DNA from: JACRLW01 sp050181465
Lineage (GTDB): Bacteria; Planctomycetota; UBA1135; UBA2386
Length of the DNA: 64,000 bases
NCBI GenBank assembly: GCA_050181465.1
Contig: JBFXDD010000005.1
Coordinates: 62,001-126,000 of the forward strand
Reading direction: 5' to 3'
The notes beneath the pieces are model-generated. The model did not search any database and was not told the origin of the DNA. It saw only the letters and a program-made list of their open reading frames with translations. Both the position numbers and the translations under genes were made by a program. Shown in pieces: positions 1-8,287 of the stretch (position 1 is the first letter of the stretch; each line of letters opens with the position of its first letter).

Positions 1-2
1 TT

Positions 3-704
3 TCGATCGCGAAGTTGTACGTCAATCGGGGTCTGTCCTTCATGGACCTCATCGAGGAAGGCAACATCGGCCTCATGAAGGCTGTGGAGAAGTTCGATCC
101 CGCCGCAGGCTGTCGGTTCTCCACCTACGCAACCTGGTGGATCAAGCAGGGGATCCGCCGTGCCCTGGTGAACACGGTGAAGACGGTTCGTGTCCCGTCT
201 TACATGGCCGAGATCGTGGCGAGGTGGAAGGCCATGGCACTCGAACTCACCTACCGCCTCGGCAGGCAGCCGCTGAGTTCCGAGATCGCTGAAGAACTCG
301 GCATCCCCGAGAGCAACTGGGATGTGGTTCGGGACACGGTCTTGGCGAATTCGCAGCCGACCTTCTCGATGAACGAAGATGCGTCCTCGGTCTTCGCAGA
401 GTCGTTGGAGGACCCGAGAGCACTCCCACCAGAAGAGGAGTTGTTCCAGTCCATGGAGATTCAGCGTCTGCGAGAATTGCTGGGATCCCTCGAAGAACGA
501 GAGCGACGCATCATCCACCTGCGGTACGGCCTGGAAACGGGGACACCGATGACTTTGAAGGCCATCGGTGAGCGGGTGGGCCTCACTCGCGAACGGGTCC
601 GGCAGATGGAGCAGGATGCCCTTCGAAAACTCTGGCTTCGCATGTCTCGGGAGTTCGGCGACGAGGGGAACGGTCCACAATCTCGGCAGAAGCTCTCGGG
701 CTGA
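3..704 (+). CDS. RNA polymerase sigma-70 family sigma factor, 3' part
   Basis: Primary-type sigma factor that directs RNA polymerase to promoters; only the C-terminal part is present because the gene enters from before base 1. The open frame reads through the left edge (codons SIAK before LYVNRGLSF), matching the usual sigma region 2 text. Region 2 is recognised from DLIEEGNIGLM and FSTYATWWIKQGIRRA (core binding and -10 recognition), region 3 follows, and region 4.2 is the helix-turn-helix GERVGLTRERVRQMEQDALRKL near the end, which reads -35 elements. The arrangement is that of RpoD/RpoS/SigA group 1 or 2 factors rather than an ECF factor. Which group cannot be decided without the N-terminus. 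hemW follows 43 nt downstream on the same strand. Confidence 0.93.
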   Translation, partial: SIAKLYVNRGLSFMDLIEEGNIGLMKAVEKFDPAAGCRFSTYATWWIKQGIRRALVNTVKTVRVPSYMAEIVARWKAMALELTYRLGRQPLSSEIAEELGIPESNWDVVRDTVLANSQPTFSMNEDASSVFAESLEDPRALPPEEELFQSMEIQRLRELLGSLEERERRIIHLRYGLETGTPMTLKAIGERVGLTRERVRQMEQDALRKLWLRMSREFGDEGNGPQSRQKLSG

Positions 705-747
705 CTTCGGATGCGACGTCGGCTTCGACTCGGCATGATGGACTGCC

Positions 748-1875
748 GTGTCGACGTCGCTGTACGTTCATGTCCCGTTCTGCGTAGTCAAGTGCGGCTA
801 CTGCGACTTCAACAGCTATGAGGTCGCGGATGAGCAGGTGCACGATCGCTTCCTGGACGCCCTGGACCGGGAGTTGGAGATGCGATGGAAGCACAAGCGG
901 CCGATCTCCATATTCGTCGGAGGGGGAACCCCCACGTACTTGTCCGCTTCGAGATTCGCCCGGCTCTGGGAAGTCCTGAGCGCCCACGTGGAGATCGCAC
1001 CCTCGATCGAGGTAACCGTAGAGTGCAATCCAGAGAGTCTCTCAGCGGAGAAGGCTCGAGTCGCCCGCTCTTTCGGCGCCAACCGTGCAAGCGTAGGCGC
1101 GCAGTCATTCGACGAGAGATTCCTTCGACAACTCGATCGCCCGCACGACGCGGAGAGCGTTCGCCGCGCGGTCTCGGTTCTGAGAGATGCTGGTTTCGAC
1201 AACATCAGCATCGACATGATCCATTCGCTACCCGGACAGACGATCGACGAGTGGATGCACGACATCGACCGAGCGATCGAGCTTCAGCCTGATCACATTT
1301 CGTGCTACGCCCTGACTATCGAGAAGGGGACGCGTTTCTACAGGGACTGGGAAAAGGGAGTTCTGGAAGCGGCAGATGAAGACGTCGATCGCGAGATGTT
1401 CACGCGCACGCGAGAGCGTCTGGCAGAAGCCGGCTACGAGCCTTACGAGATCAGCAACTTCGCCGGTCGCGGTGGACCCTGTCGTCACAACGATCACTAT
1501 TGGCAGCAGGGCGAGTACACTGGAGTCGGACCTGGCGCATCGAGTCATCGTGACGGTTGGCGAACCACCAACTTGAAGCCGGTCGATTCCTGGGCAGCGA
1601 GTCTGGAGCGCGGCCTTCCACCTACTGGAGAGGCCGAGTTGCTCACAATCGGTCGACGATTGGGCGAGGCCATGTGGCTGGGACTGCGGCGGCGAGACGG
1701 CGTAGACATGCGTGCGGTGTCCGATCGGCTCGGAATCGACGCAGTGGCGATGCTCGAGGACCGTATCGCGAGATCTTGCGAGAACGGCTGGGCGGAGTGG
1801 CGTGGCTCTCGGCTGCGCCTGACGACAAAGGGCATTCTCGTCGCCGATGCGATCGGTTCGAGTTTCCTCCATTGA
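748..1875 (+). CDS. hemW: HemW-like radical SAM heme chaperone
   Basis: Radical SAM protein of the HemN/HemW family, 375 residues. A [4Fe-4S] cluster site C12-x3-C16-x2-C19 lies in VPFCVVKCGYCDF. It lacks the fourth cysteine (CxxxCxxCxC) typical of genuine coproporphyrinogen dehydrogenase HemN, which favours HemW, a cytoplasmic protein that binds heme and is thought to deliver it to apoproteins. The glycine-rich GGGTPTYL segment and the NPES and SIDMIHSLPGQT motifs are those of the family; the C-terminal HemN-type domain is present. The start is GTG at 748; no better in-frame start lies upstream. It may be cotranscribed with the sigma factor gene. Confidence 0.92.
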   Translation: MSTSLYVHVPFCVVKCGYCDFNSYEVADEQVHDRFLDALDRELEMRWKHKRPISIFVGGGTPTYLSASRFARLWEVLSAHVEIAPSIEVTVECNPESLSAEKARVARSFGANRASVGAQSFDERFLRQLDRPHDAESVRRAVSVLRDAGFDNISIDMIHSLPGQTIDEWMHDIDRAIELQPDHISCYALTIEKGTRFYRDWEKGVLEAADEDVDREMFTRTRERLAEAGYEPYEISNFAGRGGPCRHNDHYWQQGEYTGVGPGASSHRDGWRTTNLKPVDSWAASLERGLPPTGEAELLTIGRRLGEAMWLGLRRRDGVDMRAVSDRLGIDAVAMLEDRIARSCENGWAEWRGSRLRLTTKGILVADAIGSSFLH

Positions 1876-1901
1876 CGAGATCGGATAGCAGTTCAACGGA
1901 T

Positions 1902-1940
1902 CGAGGCCCCATCGGCACCGGAGGGTGCCCGACGGCCTCG
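1902..1940. terminator. Hairpin between convergent genes
   Basis: Stem CGAGGCC (1902-1908) pairs with GGCCTCG (1934-1940), with an inner stem GGCACC/GGTGCC (1914-1919 with 1924-1929) around a 4-nt loop. It sits between hemW (plus) and the metallophosphoesterase gene (minus), so it could stop transcription from both sides. No U-tract follows on either strand, so intrinsic termination is an inference. Confidence 0.5.
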
Positions 1941-2042
1941 CTGATCCAGTCTGCGTTTCCCAGGCGAGCATGCGGCGCTCTCGCGAGGTATCGACGCCCC
2001 CTCCGTGGTGAACCTCAGCCCTGCGGCAGACGCCGATCTCGC

Positions 2043-2786
2043 TCAGACTCCTAGCGACAGGCGATCCGCCAGCACACTTGGGAGCCCGGCGCGGCGAATC
2101 TTGGCCTGCGTGGCGGCGATGTCATAGTCCACGCGTTCTACGGTCACTTTCTGCGTCGCGGAGTCGTAGATGGCGAACGCGGCCCGCGGGTCCTCGTCGC
2201 GAGGTTGGCCAACACTACCGACGTTGATGAGGGTTCGGTCCCAGTCGGTGATATCGATATCGAACTGCGATTCGTAGAGACACTGAAGGTCCTTGGGACC
2301 GCCACCCAAGTTGTGAGTGTAGGCAGCCGGAATATGCGAGTGGCCGACGAACGCAATCTTCGTTCGCTGTTTGGAAATCGACTCGGCCGCCTCCACCGGC
2401 GAAAAGACGTAGCCAAACTGTTCGGGCAAGTGCAGCGATCCGTGAACAACCGTGTAAAGGGGATGCTCCACCTTCAGTGGGAGACTTCTCAGATATTCGA
2501 GGTCGCTGTTCCGCAGTTGCCCCCGGGTCCATTCGATCGCCTTCCGAGCGAAGTGGTTGAAGTAGTCTGTCGGTACGAAGCCGACGACCGCCGCATCGTG
2601 GTTTCCGAGGCAAACCGTACAGCGGAGGCTCTGAATAATCTCCAAGCACGGAATGGGATCCGCTCCATATCCGACGATGTCACCGACCTGCACCCAGTGG
2701 TCGATCTCGCGCTCACGCAATCGATCGACGACCGCTGTGAGAGCCTCCAGGTTGCTGTGGACATCGCCGAGGACAGCTATACGCAT
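2043..2786 (-). CDS. Metallophosphoesterase family protein
   Basis: Calcineurin-like phosphoesterase of the YfcE/diadenosine-tetraphosphatase-like group, about 247 residues, predicted cytoplasmic. The five metal-binding motifs are in order: GDVHSN at the N-terminus, GDIVGYG, GNHD, HGS and GHSH. A two-metal site is therefore intact and hydrolysis of a phosphodiester or phosphomonoester is expected, but the substrate cannot be told from sequence. The ATG at 2786 was chosen because MRIAVLGDVHSN begins the fold directly; the open frame extends 23 codons further upstream without conserved content. It converges on hemW and is followed by the hairpin at 1902-1940. Confidence 0.88.
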   Translation of the reverse strand: MRIAVLGDVHSNLEALTAVVDRLREREIDHWVQVGDIVGYGADPIPCLEIIQSLRCTVCLGNHDAAVVGFVPTDYFNHFARKAIEWTRGQLRNSDLEYLRSLPLKVEHPLYTVVHGSLHLPEQFGYVFSPVEAAESISKQRTKIAFVGHSHIPAAYTHNLGGGPKDLQCLYESQFDIDITDWDRTLINVGSVGQPRDEDPRAAFAIYDSATQKVTVERVDYDIAATQAKIRRAGLPSVLADRLSLGV

Positions 2787-2959
2787 GCTACGAGTGGGTG
2801 ACGAGGTAGCAGAGTAGCCCCCTACCTGCATGAGTGCCTCCAGTGATGCGGGCAAATCTTGCCGGAGCGTGATCCCGCGTGCGACATCAAGGACGCCCTG
2901 CTCCGCCGCGTCGACACTCGAGTCATTCCCCGGACGACGTCACGAGCTCCGACCCACCG

Positions 2960-3688
2960 TCATGGCTCAGATCGTGGGGTCCCCGCGTGACTCGATTTCA
3001 AACCGGCCCACAGCCGGGGGGACACGGCAAGCGCGAGGCAGACTACACCAGCGACGGAAAGCGCGGCTGGGAGCCAAGGCTCGCCCAGCCCGACAACGGA
3101 GAATGGTTGACTTGAAGGAAGGCTCGGCCACGCGTCTCGCAGCCGAGGGACCAACACAACCAAGCCGGCGAGGCCAACAGCGTTCCTCACGTCACTTCTT
3201 CGGATCGCCGCCGCGGCCGAACTCCAAGCACCGACCGTTACGGCGGCCAACACCGCGATCAGGATCAGCCGAAGGAGAGAATACGGTTCCATCGGATGTC
3301 CTAGCGACATGCGGATTAGCGTAATCGATGCAGAGTACGCCAGAGTGATCACCGCTAGGCCCGCGGATCTCCCAAGAATGGCGGCCAGAGTGGCCACCAG
3401 TGGCAATCGGCACCGACTCCGTTCGAAGCGATCGCGAAACTCACTCCCACCCTGCAGAACCAAGAAAGCGCCCACCGAGGCAAGCAGGAGAGAGGTGTCG
3501 ACGAAGCTCTGGCTTGAGAAATGAACCCCACGTCTCGCAAGGTCGACCGGCTCGAACCCCAGGGTCATCGCGGCGGTCGCCGCACCCACCCCAACCAGCA
3601 ATACCCCAGATCTGCGGAATGCGAGCTTCAGATCGCATGCTGCGAGACGAAGCAGCATGGCCGAAGCCGCCTGGTGATCCGGTCGCAT
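2960..3688 (-). CDS. Polytopic membrane protein, ABC-2 permease-like
   Basis: Protein of about 242 residues with roughly six hydrophobic segments (for example VLLVGVGAATAAM, LLLASVGAFLVLQGG, LILIAVLAAVTVGAW and a last one near AALSVAGVVCLALAV). The FRRSG start and a central loop QGGSEFRDRFERSR before further membrane spans resemble ABC-2-type permease subunits of exporters, but no signature motif settles it and no ATPase gene is adjacent. An alternative start is the ATG at 3658, which has an AGGCGG sequence upstream and would remove ten residues. Located between the metallophosphoesterase and parA, transcribed away from parA. Confidence 0.65.
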   Translation of the reverse strand: MRPDHQAASAMLLRLAACDLKLAFRRSGVLLVGVGAATAAMTLGFEPVDLARRGVHFSSQSFVDTSLLLASVGAFLVLQGGSEFRDRFERSRCRLPLVATLAAILGRSAGLAVITLAYSASITLIRMSLGHPMEPYSLLRLILIAVLAAVTVGAWSSAAAAIRRSDVRNAVGLAGLVVLVPRLRDAWPSLPSSQPFSVVGLGEPWLPAALSVAGVVCLALAVSPRLWAGLKSSHAGTPRSEP

Positions 3689-4139
3689 GTGTGCACGATA
3701 CAGGGAAGCCGATTCGATGAGGAACCCCGTCGGTCCGGATCAGAAGGACTCTCGAGGCCGCAGTCGAGTCGGAGCGTGCTCGGGGATCAAGTCCCGCTCG
3801 ACGTTGTCGCCGCGTCCCGCTGGCCTCCTATGAGGTGAAGGTTGGCTCCCGGGTCACGGAGAATCCTGGGTGATCGCAGATCCACCGGTCGGCAGCCATC
3901 TGCCACTCTCCTGAACATTGACGACGGGTCACGTCTCGAACGGTGCGAGCAAGTTGTTCGCTGGCCCATCCCACAACCAATCCGCCAGCCGAGTACGGCT
4001 CCGAATCGATCGAGTCGGAACGTGTGCGCCCACTACTGGTGAAGACAGCGCTGAGAGTGGTCGGCATGACTCTCACCGTCTGCCAAAGGAGGCACGACGT
4101 TCCACGTGAAACCGTCGCCTTCCTGAGAGATGATGTCGC
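3689..4139. other. Intergenic region between the membrane protein and parA
   Basis: 451 nt between divergent genes. The short open frames on both strands have compositions typical of GC-rich noncoding or antisense reading and no recognisable domain. The only feature I can support is the parS site at 4099-4112. Promoters for both flanking genes must lie here, but I see no convincing -35/-10 pair. No cluster of DnaA boxes (TTATCCACA-like) was seen. Confidence 0.6.
4099..4112 (+). promoter_or_regulatory. parS: parS centromere-like site 1
   Basis: GTTCCACGTGAAAC, one base away from the core of the bacterial parS consensus (GTTTCACGTGAAAC) and matching the form that allows any base at that position. 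It lies 28 nt before the parA start. ParB is expected to nucleate here and spread. Its reverse complement occurs inside parB at 5404-5417, which makes chance unlikely. Confidence 0.9.
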
Positions 4140-4895
4140 GTGTCGCGGCAACCGAAAAAGACCATGCGCTCCATCGCACTTGCCAACCAGAAAGGCGGCG
4201 TGGGCAAGACCACAACCGCGGTCCACTTGGCCCACGGGATTGCCCTCACCGGCGCGTCCGTGGTGCTCCTGGATCTCGACCCGCAGGGGAACGCCACCCT
4301 GGGGGTGGAGGGGATGCTCCGCGAGGAGGGCGACGTCACCGATGATTCGAACCCGTTCTCGGTGTTGTCCGCTCTTCAGGATGGGCTCTGGATCCTTCCG
4401 TCGCCCGGTGCTCGACGCAACATAGACCGGAATACCGTGCCGGACACGAAGCGCCTTGTCTCGCTCAGTGAGGCTCTCGAGGGCAAGGGAGTGCAGTGGC
4501 TAATTGTCGATTGCCCGCCTCGAATGGACGCTTGGGGGTACGCTGGCCTCCAACTGTGCCGCGAAGTGATTCTGCCCGTGCAGGCCGAGTTCTTCGCGAT
4601 GCACGGACTCAGTCAGATGATTCAAACCTTGAGGACCGCCAGAAAGCAGTACCCGGGGCGAGCGGATCTGCTCGGCGTTCTCCCGACCATGGTGGATCGG
4701 CGGGAGTCGATCACAGCGGAAGTCCTGGTCAACCTCACCCGAACCCTGGGAAGCGGCCTGATGAAGAGCACCGTCTCCAGAGATCCAACCTTCGTTGAGG
4801 CAGCGAGCCACGGAAAGACTCTCTTCAGTTATCGTCCTGACGCCAAAGGTGCTCTGGCCTACGCAGAACTCGTGCGAGAAGTGATCCATGGTTGA
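4140..4895 (+). CDS. parA: ParA/Soj-type chromosome partitioning ATPase
   Basis: Deviant-Walker ATPase, 251 residues, which uses ATP-dependent DNA binding to move ParB-parS complexes during origin segregation. The deviant Walker A is KGGVGKTT (residues 18-25) preceded by ALANQ; LLDLDPQGNAT and WLIVDCPP supply the A' and Walker B motifs. It has no N-terminal helix-turn-helix extension, so it is of the small chromosomal Soj type rather than the plasmid P1 type. The start is GTG at 4140; an ATG at 4164 just before SIALANQ is an alternative. parB overlaps its end by 8 nt, so the two are translationally coupled, and parS lies just upstream. Confidence 0.95.
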   Translation: MSRQPKKTMRSIALANQKGGVGKTTTAVHLAHGIALTGASVVLLDLDPQGNATLGVEGMLREEGDVTDDSNPFSVLSALQDGLWILPSPGARRNIDRNTVPDTKRLVSLSEALEGKGVQWLIVDCPPRMDAWGYAGLQLCREVILPVQAEFFAMHGLSQMIQTLRTARKQYPGRADLLGVLPTMVDRRESITAEVLVNLTRTLGSGLMKSTVSRDPTFVEAASHGKTLFSYRPDAKGALAYAELVREVIHG

Positions 4896-5760
4896 ACGAA
4901 AACTCGGTCGAGGTCTCGACTACTTCCTGTCCGGCTCTCCGGATACCGCCGCGGACTCTGAGGCTGTCGTCCAGCTCGAGGTCGGCCGGATCAGCGCCAA
5001 TCCCTTCCAGCCAAGAAGGATCTTCCCGAAGGAGGAGCTCGAGTCGCTCGCGGCCTCGATTCGCTCCAGCGGGATCCTGCAGCCGGTGCTCGTTCGTCCT
5101 GTGGGGGATCGGTTCCAGCTCATTGCCGGCGAACGCCGCTGGCGGGCCAGCCAACTTGCGGGACTCGAGCGAATCCCCGCGATCGTTCGGTCCGTTTCCG
5201 ACGATCAGGCCTCCATCTTCGCTCTCGTAGAGAACCTGCACCGCGAGGACCTAAACCCAATCGACAAGGCTGTCGCGTTCCAGCAAATTCACTCGCGCAT
5301 GGGAGGGACGCTGGACGAGCTTGGAAGGCAGGTCGGGCTCGAGAGGAGCACCGTTTCGAACTTGCTCCGACTTCTCGAATTGCCCGAGGAGACCCAGGCT
5401 CTCGTTTCACGTGGAACCCTGAGCATGGGGCAGGCCCGGGCGATTCTTGGAATCAACGATCCGGAAGCGCAGCGCCTCTTGGCTGACAAGGTGGTCCGCG
5501 AGCGGATGAGCGTTCGACAGGTCGAGGCGCTTGTTCAGGAGATGAAGCAGGGGGTGCCCCGCACCGGTGGGGCCGGGGAACAGGGTCCATCCAAAGGTCG
5601 GCCGCTATGGGTCAAGGAAGTGGAGGAGACCCTGACCGCAAGGATTGGTGCAAGAGTGACCGTCAAGTACGGTCGCAAGCGATCAAAGATCTCGATCGAG
5701 TGCGTGGGTCGCGAGCAGTTCGAGAGAGTGTACGGGCAGCTCAAGCACAGCAGCGAGTGA
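4888..5760 (+). CDS. parB: ParB/Spo0J-type partition protein
   Basis: Site-specific parS-binding CTPase-type clamp protein, 290 residues. The short N-terminal ParA-stimulating segment RKLGRGLDYFL is followed by the ParB/Srx domain (ISANPFQPRR, then SGILQPVLVRP and GERRWRAS, about residues 30-105) and the helix-turn-helix domain (LGRQVGLERSTVSNLLRLLELP, about residues 145-175); a C-terminal dimerisation region follows. The start overlaps parA by 8 nt. A second parS site lies inside its own coding sequence at 5404-5417, as in some other chromosomal par loci. ParB binding there could feed back on transcription of the operon. Confidence 0.95.
   Translation: MVERKLGRGLDYFLSGSPDTAADSEAVVQLEVGRISANPFQPRRIFPKEELESLAASIRSSGILQPVLVRPVGDRFQLIAGERRWRASQLAGLERIPAIVRSVSDDQASIFALVENLHREDLNPIDKAVAFQQIHSRMGGTLDELGRQVGLERSTVSNLLRLLELPEETQALVSRGTLSMGQARAILGINDPEAQRLLADKVVRERMSVRQVEALVQEMKQGVPRTGGAGEQGPSKGRPLWVKEVEETLTARIGARVTVKYGRKRSKISIECVGREQFERVYGQLKHSSE
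5404..5417 (-). promoter_or_regulatory. parS: parS centromere-like site 2, inside parB
   Basis: GTTTCACGTGGAAC on the plus strand, the exact reverse complement of the site at 4099-4112 and one base from the palindromic consensus. It lies within the codons for LVSRGTLSMG just after the helix-turn-helix of parB. Two copies 1.3 kb apart flanking and inside the par operon support a working chromosomal parABS system. Confidence 0.85.
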
Positions 5761-6574
5761 GCCCGTCTCTGCGCAGCCAACTGGCGTGACTGCGAGTCGG
5801 CAGCACGCGCCGGCCCGAGATCGTGCCATCCAGCCCGTGAGGCAGGACGGTCCGCTCGGACGACAGGCAGTCTGCAGACCATGAGCGGCCTGCCTCGTTC
5901 TCCTTGGAGAAACAGGCAGGCCTCTCAAGTGGTCGTCATCTTCCTTGGCTCAGTGCAGAACGTTCGGTCGGACTCAGTCCTGGCGAAGTAGTAGCTCGAG
6001 ACCGGCGGAGCGAAGAGAGAGGATGCGGAACCTGAGGCCGTGGAGCGCGCGGCCTCGCTCGCTGAAGTCGGTAGCGTCTGGTCGTCCCCCGCGCGCGGAC
6101 ACCCAACTCAGAGACGCCCAGGGAGACTCGCCAACTGATCGACTCAGACTTCAGGCCGAGCGGTGGCTCGAACACCAAGTGGACCAGCCTGAGGAGACTC
6201 GATTTCGATAGCGACACGCCGGGCCAGTGCAATTCTTATTCGTTGCACCGTAATACGATCCCTGGGCCGGTGGGACCTCTTCCCACGCAGTGGCGGTGGT
6301 TGTTCGGTTCGAGCCGACCTAGAGCGATCGCGGAACGCGTGCCGTCAGCGCGTTCGGCGAACGCGACGTTGCAGTGGGTTCGCGATGCGACTGTCGCCCT
6401 GAGGTGGACCGCTTGGAACCGGTCGGTGCTCTATCGCACCGAAGTTCCGGCTGATCTCCGAGCCAGCATGGCGCTGTTGCGCGAGGGATGAACTACGGCA
6501 CACGGGGCGAGGAGACGTGCGTGCTCGACTCTACCTCTCCCACGCCAGTTGCCGATCTCCGCCCGGTCGCAGCC
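5761..6574. other. Long gap between convergent parB and the cyclophilin-like gene
   Basis: 814 nt with no coding region I can support. Open frames on both strands (for example 5936-6232 minus and 6243-6491 plus) are short, arginine/proline rich and unrelated to anything I recognise. It contains the strong hairpin at 5887-5922 and a small perfect one, GTGGGA/TCCCAC at 6270-6286. I looked for tRNA arms, SRP RNA and RNase P signatures and found none. A noncoding RNA or a decayed gene is possible. Confidence 0.5.
5887..5922. terminator. Strong hairpin downstream of parB
   Basis: Stem GGCCTGCCT (5887-5895) pairs perfectly with AGGCAGGCC (5914-5922). It is continued by TTCTCC/GGAGAA (5898-5903 with 5906-5911) around a 2-nt loop, with two unpaired bases on each side between the stems. 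It begins 126 nt after parB and faces a minus-strand gene, so a transcription terminator is the likely role. There is no U-tract. Confidence 0.6.
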
Positions 6575-7831
6575 CTATTCGACTTTGATCGACTTGATCG
6601 TGAACGCCTGAAGGGGACGCCCGCGGCCAGCGGTTCGTGCCGCGTCGTCTACAAACTCGGCGTCGACGATCTCACGAACGACATCCATCCCTTCGATCAC
6701 GCGACCGATGACCACGCGCTGACCGTCCGCGAGCCGCGCTTCGTCCTCTGCGTTGATGTAGACGCGCTCGAGGTTGACCTTCCCTTCGCCGGCCGACTCC
6801 AGCGAAACCGAGAAGGGGAAGTGGCTCACCCCGGAATCCATGTAGTCCGCCTTGTGCTCGTCGCTGGGATCCGCGGCCTTCCAGTTGGCACGATCCTCGT
6901 CCTTCGAGCTCTGCCACCCAAAGACGAAGTGGCTCGGCGACGCACGCGACGTCTCCGTGCTCGGCGAACGCTCCAACTGATGCACGCGCTGCCCGACCCA
7001 CCAACCGCCGTCGCTCGCACACAGTTCGAGGAACTTGGTCACGAGCTCGGGGCTCCGCGTTGCGAAGAACTTGATCTTGATCGATCCGGCACCCTCGAAC
7101 TCGAAGGTGGCGGTCCGTTCGGAATCCGGCTCCGGCGCGGCGAAGAACTCCTTCTGCTGCTCGTGGAAGGCGCGATCCGCGGCGATCTTGCTGCGGAACG
7201 CGGCGATGGGACTCCCGGCCACGGGAGGTAGCAGTTCCGGCGCAACACCAGGCTTGCGCTCGGGCTTCTTCTCACCCTCGGGAGTGGGCACCTCGTCTCG
7301 CCACTGAACTGGATAGGCCGATGCGACACAGAGAAAGTGCTTGGCGAATCGCTTCTCGAGCTCACTCAGCCGGGCTTCGGCCTCGGTGAAACGTTGCTTG
7401 GTGTGTTCGTGGCCAGCGAGGGTCCACAACGCCAACGGGGCTCGCGCGTCGGTCCCGGCGGCCAACTTCTCCAGCTCTGCGACCTTCACGTCGGAGAGGG
7501 CTTCATCGAAGTCAGAAACCAAAGCCTCGCGGCACGATGAGATGTAGCTGCCGAGGAAGTCCGGGTTCTGCTTGACGAACTGCTCGTAGAACGACCAGTT
7601 CTCGTGCGGCTTGCTGTACCCGGCCACCAAGTTCGCCGAGCTCGAGAGCGCAGACCATGCCGAGTCCGTGGCGCGGCGGTCCTGGTAGCGGAGGAAGTAG
7701 TGCAGCCCGATCGCCACCGCAGCGGCGATCAAGCCCGCGAAGACGATGCGCTTGTTCTTGTCCCAGAACAATTCGAGTCGGCCGGGTCCTTCGATCGGCG
7801 CGGGAGTGACGGGAGCAACGTTCTGACTCAT
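6575..7831 (-). CDS. Membrane-anchored protein with degenerate cyclophilin-like domain
   Basis: 418 residues. A single membrane segment near residues 29-46 (IVFAGLIAAAVAIGLHYFL) anchors an exported region. Residues about 60-170 are helical and TPR-like (ALWTLAGHEHTKQRFTEAEARLSELEKRF). The C-terminal half resembles a cyclophilin-type peptidyl-prolyl isomerase: an IKIKFFATRSPELVTKFLEL strand-helix start and a GRVIEGMDVVREI end. The FHRV motif that carries the catalytic arginine and the QFFI motif are not recognisable (VHQLERS and RVYINAED stand in those places), so enzyme activity is doubtful. The layout loosely recalls envelope chaperones such as PpiD and YfgM. The lipoprotein gene at 7880-8287 lies 48 nt upstream and probably shares the transcript. 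Confidence 0.7.
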   Translation of the reverse strand: MSQNVAPVTPAPIEGPGRLELFWDKNKRIVFAGLIAAAVAIGLHYFLRYQDRRATDSAWSALSSSANLVAGYSKPHENWSFYEQFVKQNPDFLGSYISSCREALVSDFDEALSDVKVAELEKLAAGTDARAPLALWTLAGHEHTKQRFTEAEARLSELEKRFAKHFLCVASAYPVQWRDEVPTPEGEKKPERKPGVAPELLPPVAGSPIAAFRSKIAADRAFHEQQKEFFAAPEPDSERTATFEFEGAGSIKIKFFATRSPELVTKFLELCASDGGWWVGQRVHQLERSPSTETSRASPSHFVFGWQSSKDEDRANWKAADPSDEHKADYMDSGVSHFPFSVSLESAGEGKVNLERVYINAEDEARLADGQRVVIGRVIEGMDVVREIVDAEFVDDAARTAGRGRPLQAFTIKSIKVE

Positions 7832-7879
7832 GGCGTGAGAGATTCTGAAGTGCGGTGGAAACCAGCGCGACGTGCAGTG

Positions 7880-8287
7880 TCAGTTTGGTGTCCGGAGATC
7901 GATTCGCAGGCGAGTCACGGAACCTTCGCGTGAGAGCTTGCAGGTCGCCTGATGAGGGTGTCGGTCGAACACCAGTTCCGCGCCCGACGCGTCGCGGGCG
8001 TCCCGAACCAACTCCCAGCCGTGCCCGGGAAACCGCGCAGTCAGGTAGCTCGCAACCTCTTCGACTGACGGATTCCCGAAGTAGTGGAGCTGCGCCACCC
8101 GAAAACGACCGGCCTCGTAGCTATGGCTCTGGTTCAGGCCGGTGAGAAGAGTCATCCCGTCGGGCACGGGGATATCGGCCAGTTGGACCGGGCTCAAACC
8201 GGAGGCCGCCTCGGTGGAGCCGTCGCGGTCGACGCCTACACAGGCCGCACCGGTCAGCAGCAGCAACGCTCCGAGGTGACACTTCAT
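7880..8287 (-). CDS. Small putative lipoprotein
   Basis: 135 residues with a hydrophobic start (GALLLLTGAAC) and a cysteine at 16, which suggests an exported lipoprotein although the lipobox is imperfect. The mature part (PVPDGMTLLTG, then YFGNPSVEEVASYLTARFPGHGWELV) resembles small secreted proteins in which a DUF-type fold compares two forms of a variable over a short alpha/beta domain; I do not recognise the family. It lies 48 nt before the cyclophilin-like gene in the same direction, so the two may form an operon. Confidence 0.65.
   Translation of the reverse strand: MKCHLGALLLLTGAACVGVDRDGSTEAASGLSPVQLADIPVPDGMTLLTGLNQSHSYEAGRFRVAQLHYFGNPSVEEVASYLTARFPGHGWELVRDARDASGAELVFDRHPHQATCKLSREGSVTRLRIDLRTPN

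Noticed and set aside
3828..4235. Minus-strand open frame of 135 codons upstream of parA
   Set aside because: It overlaps parS and the parA start in antisense and has no recognisable feature.
6305..6330. TTCGAGC loop resembling a tRNA T-arm at 6312-6320
   Set aside because: Only a 4-bp stem forms and no acceptor, D or anticodon arm lies around it.
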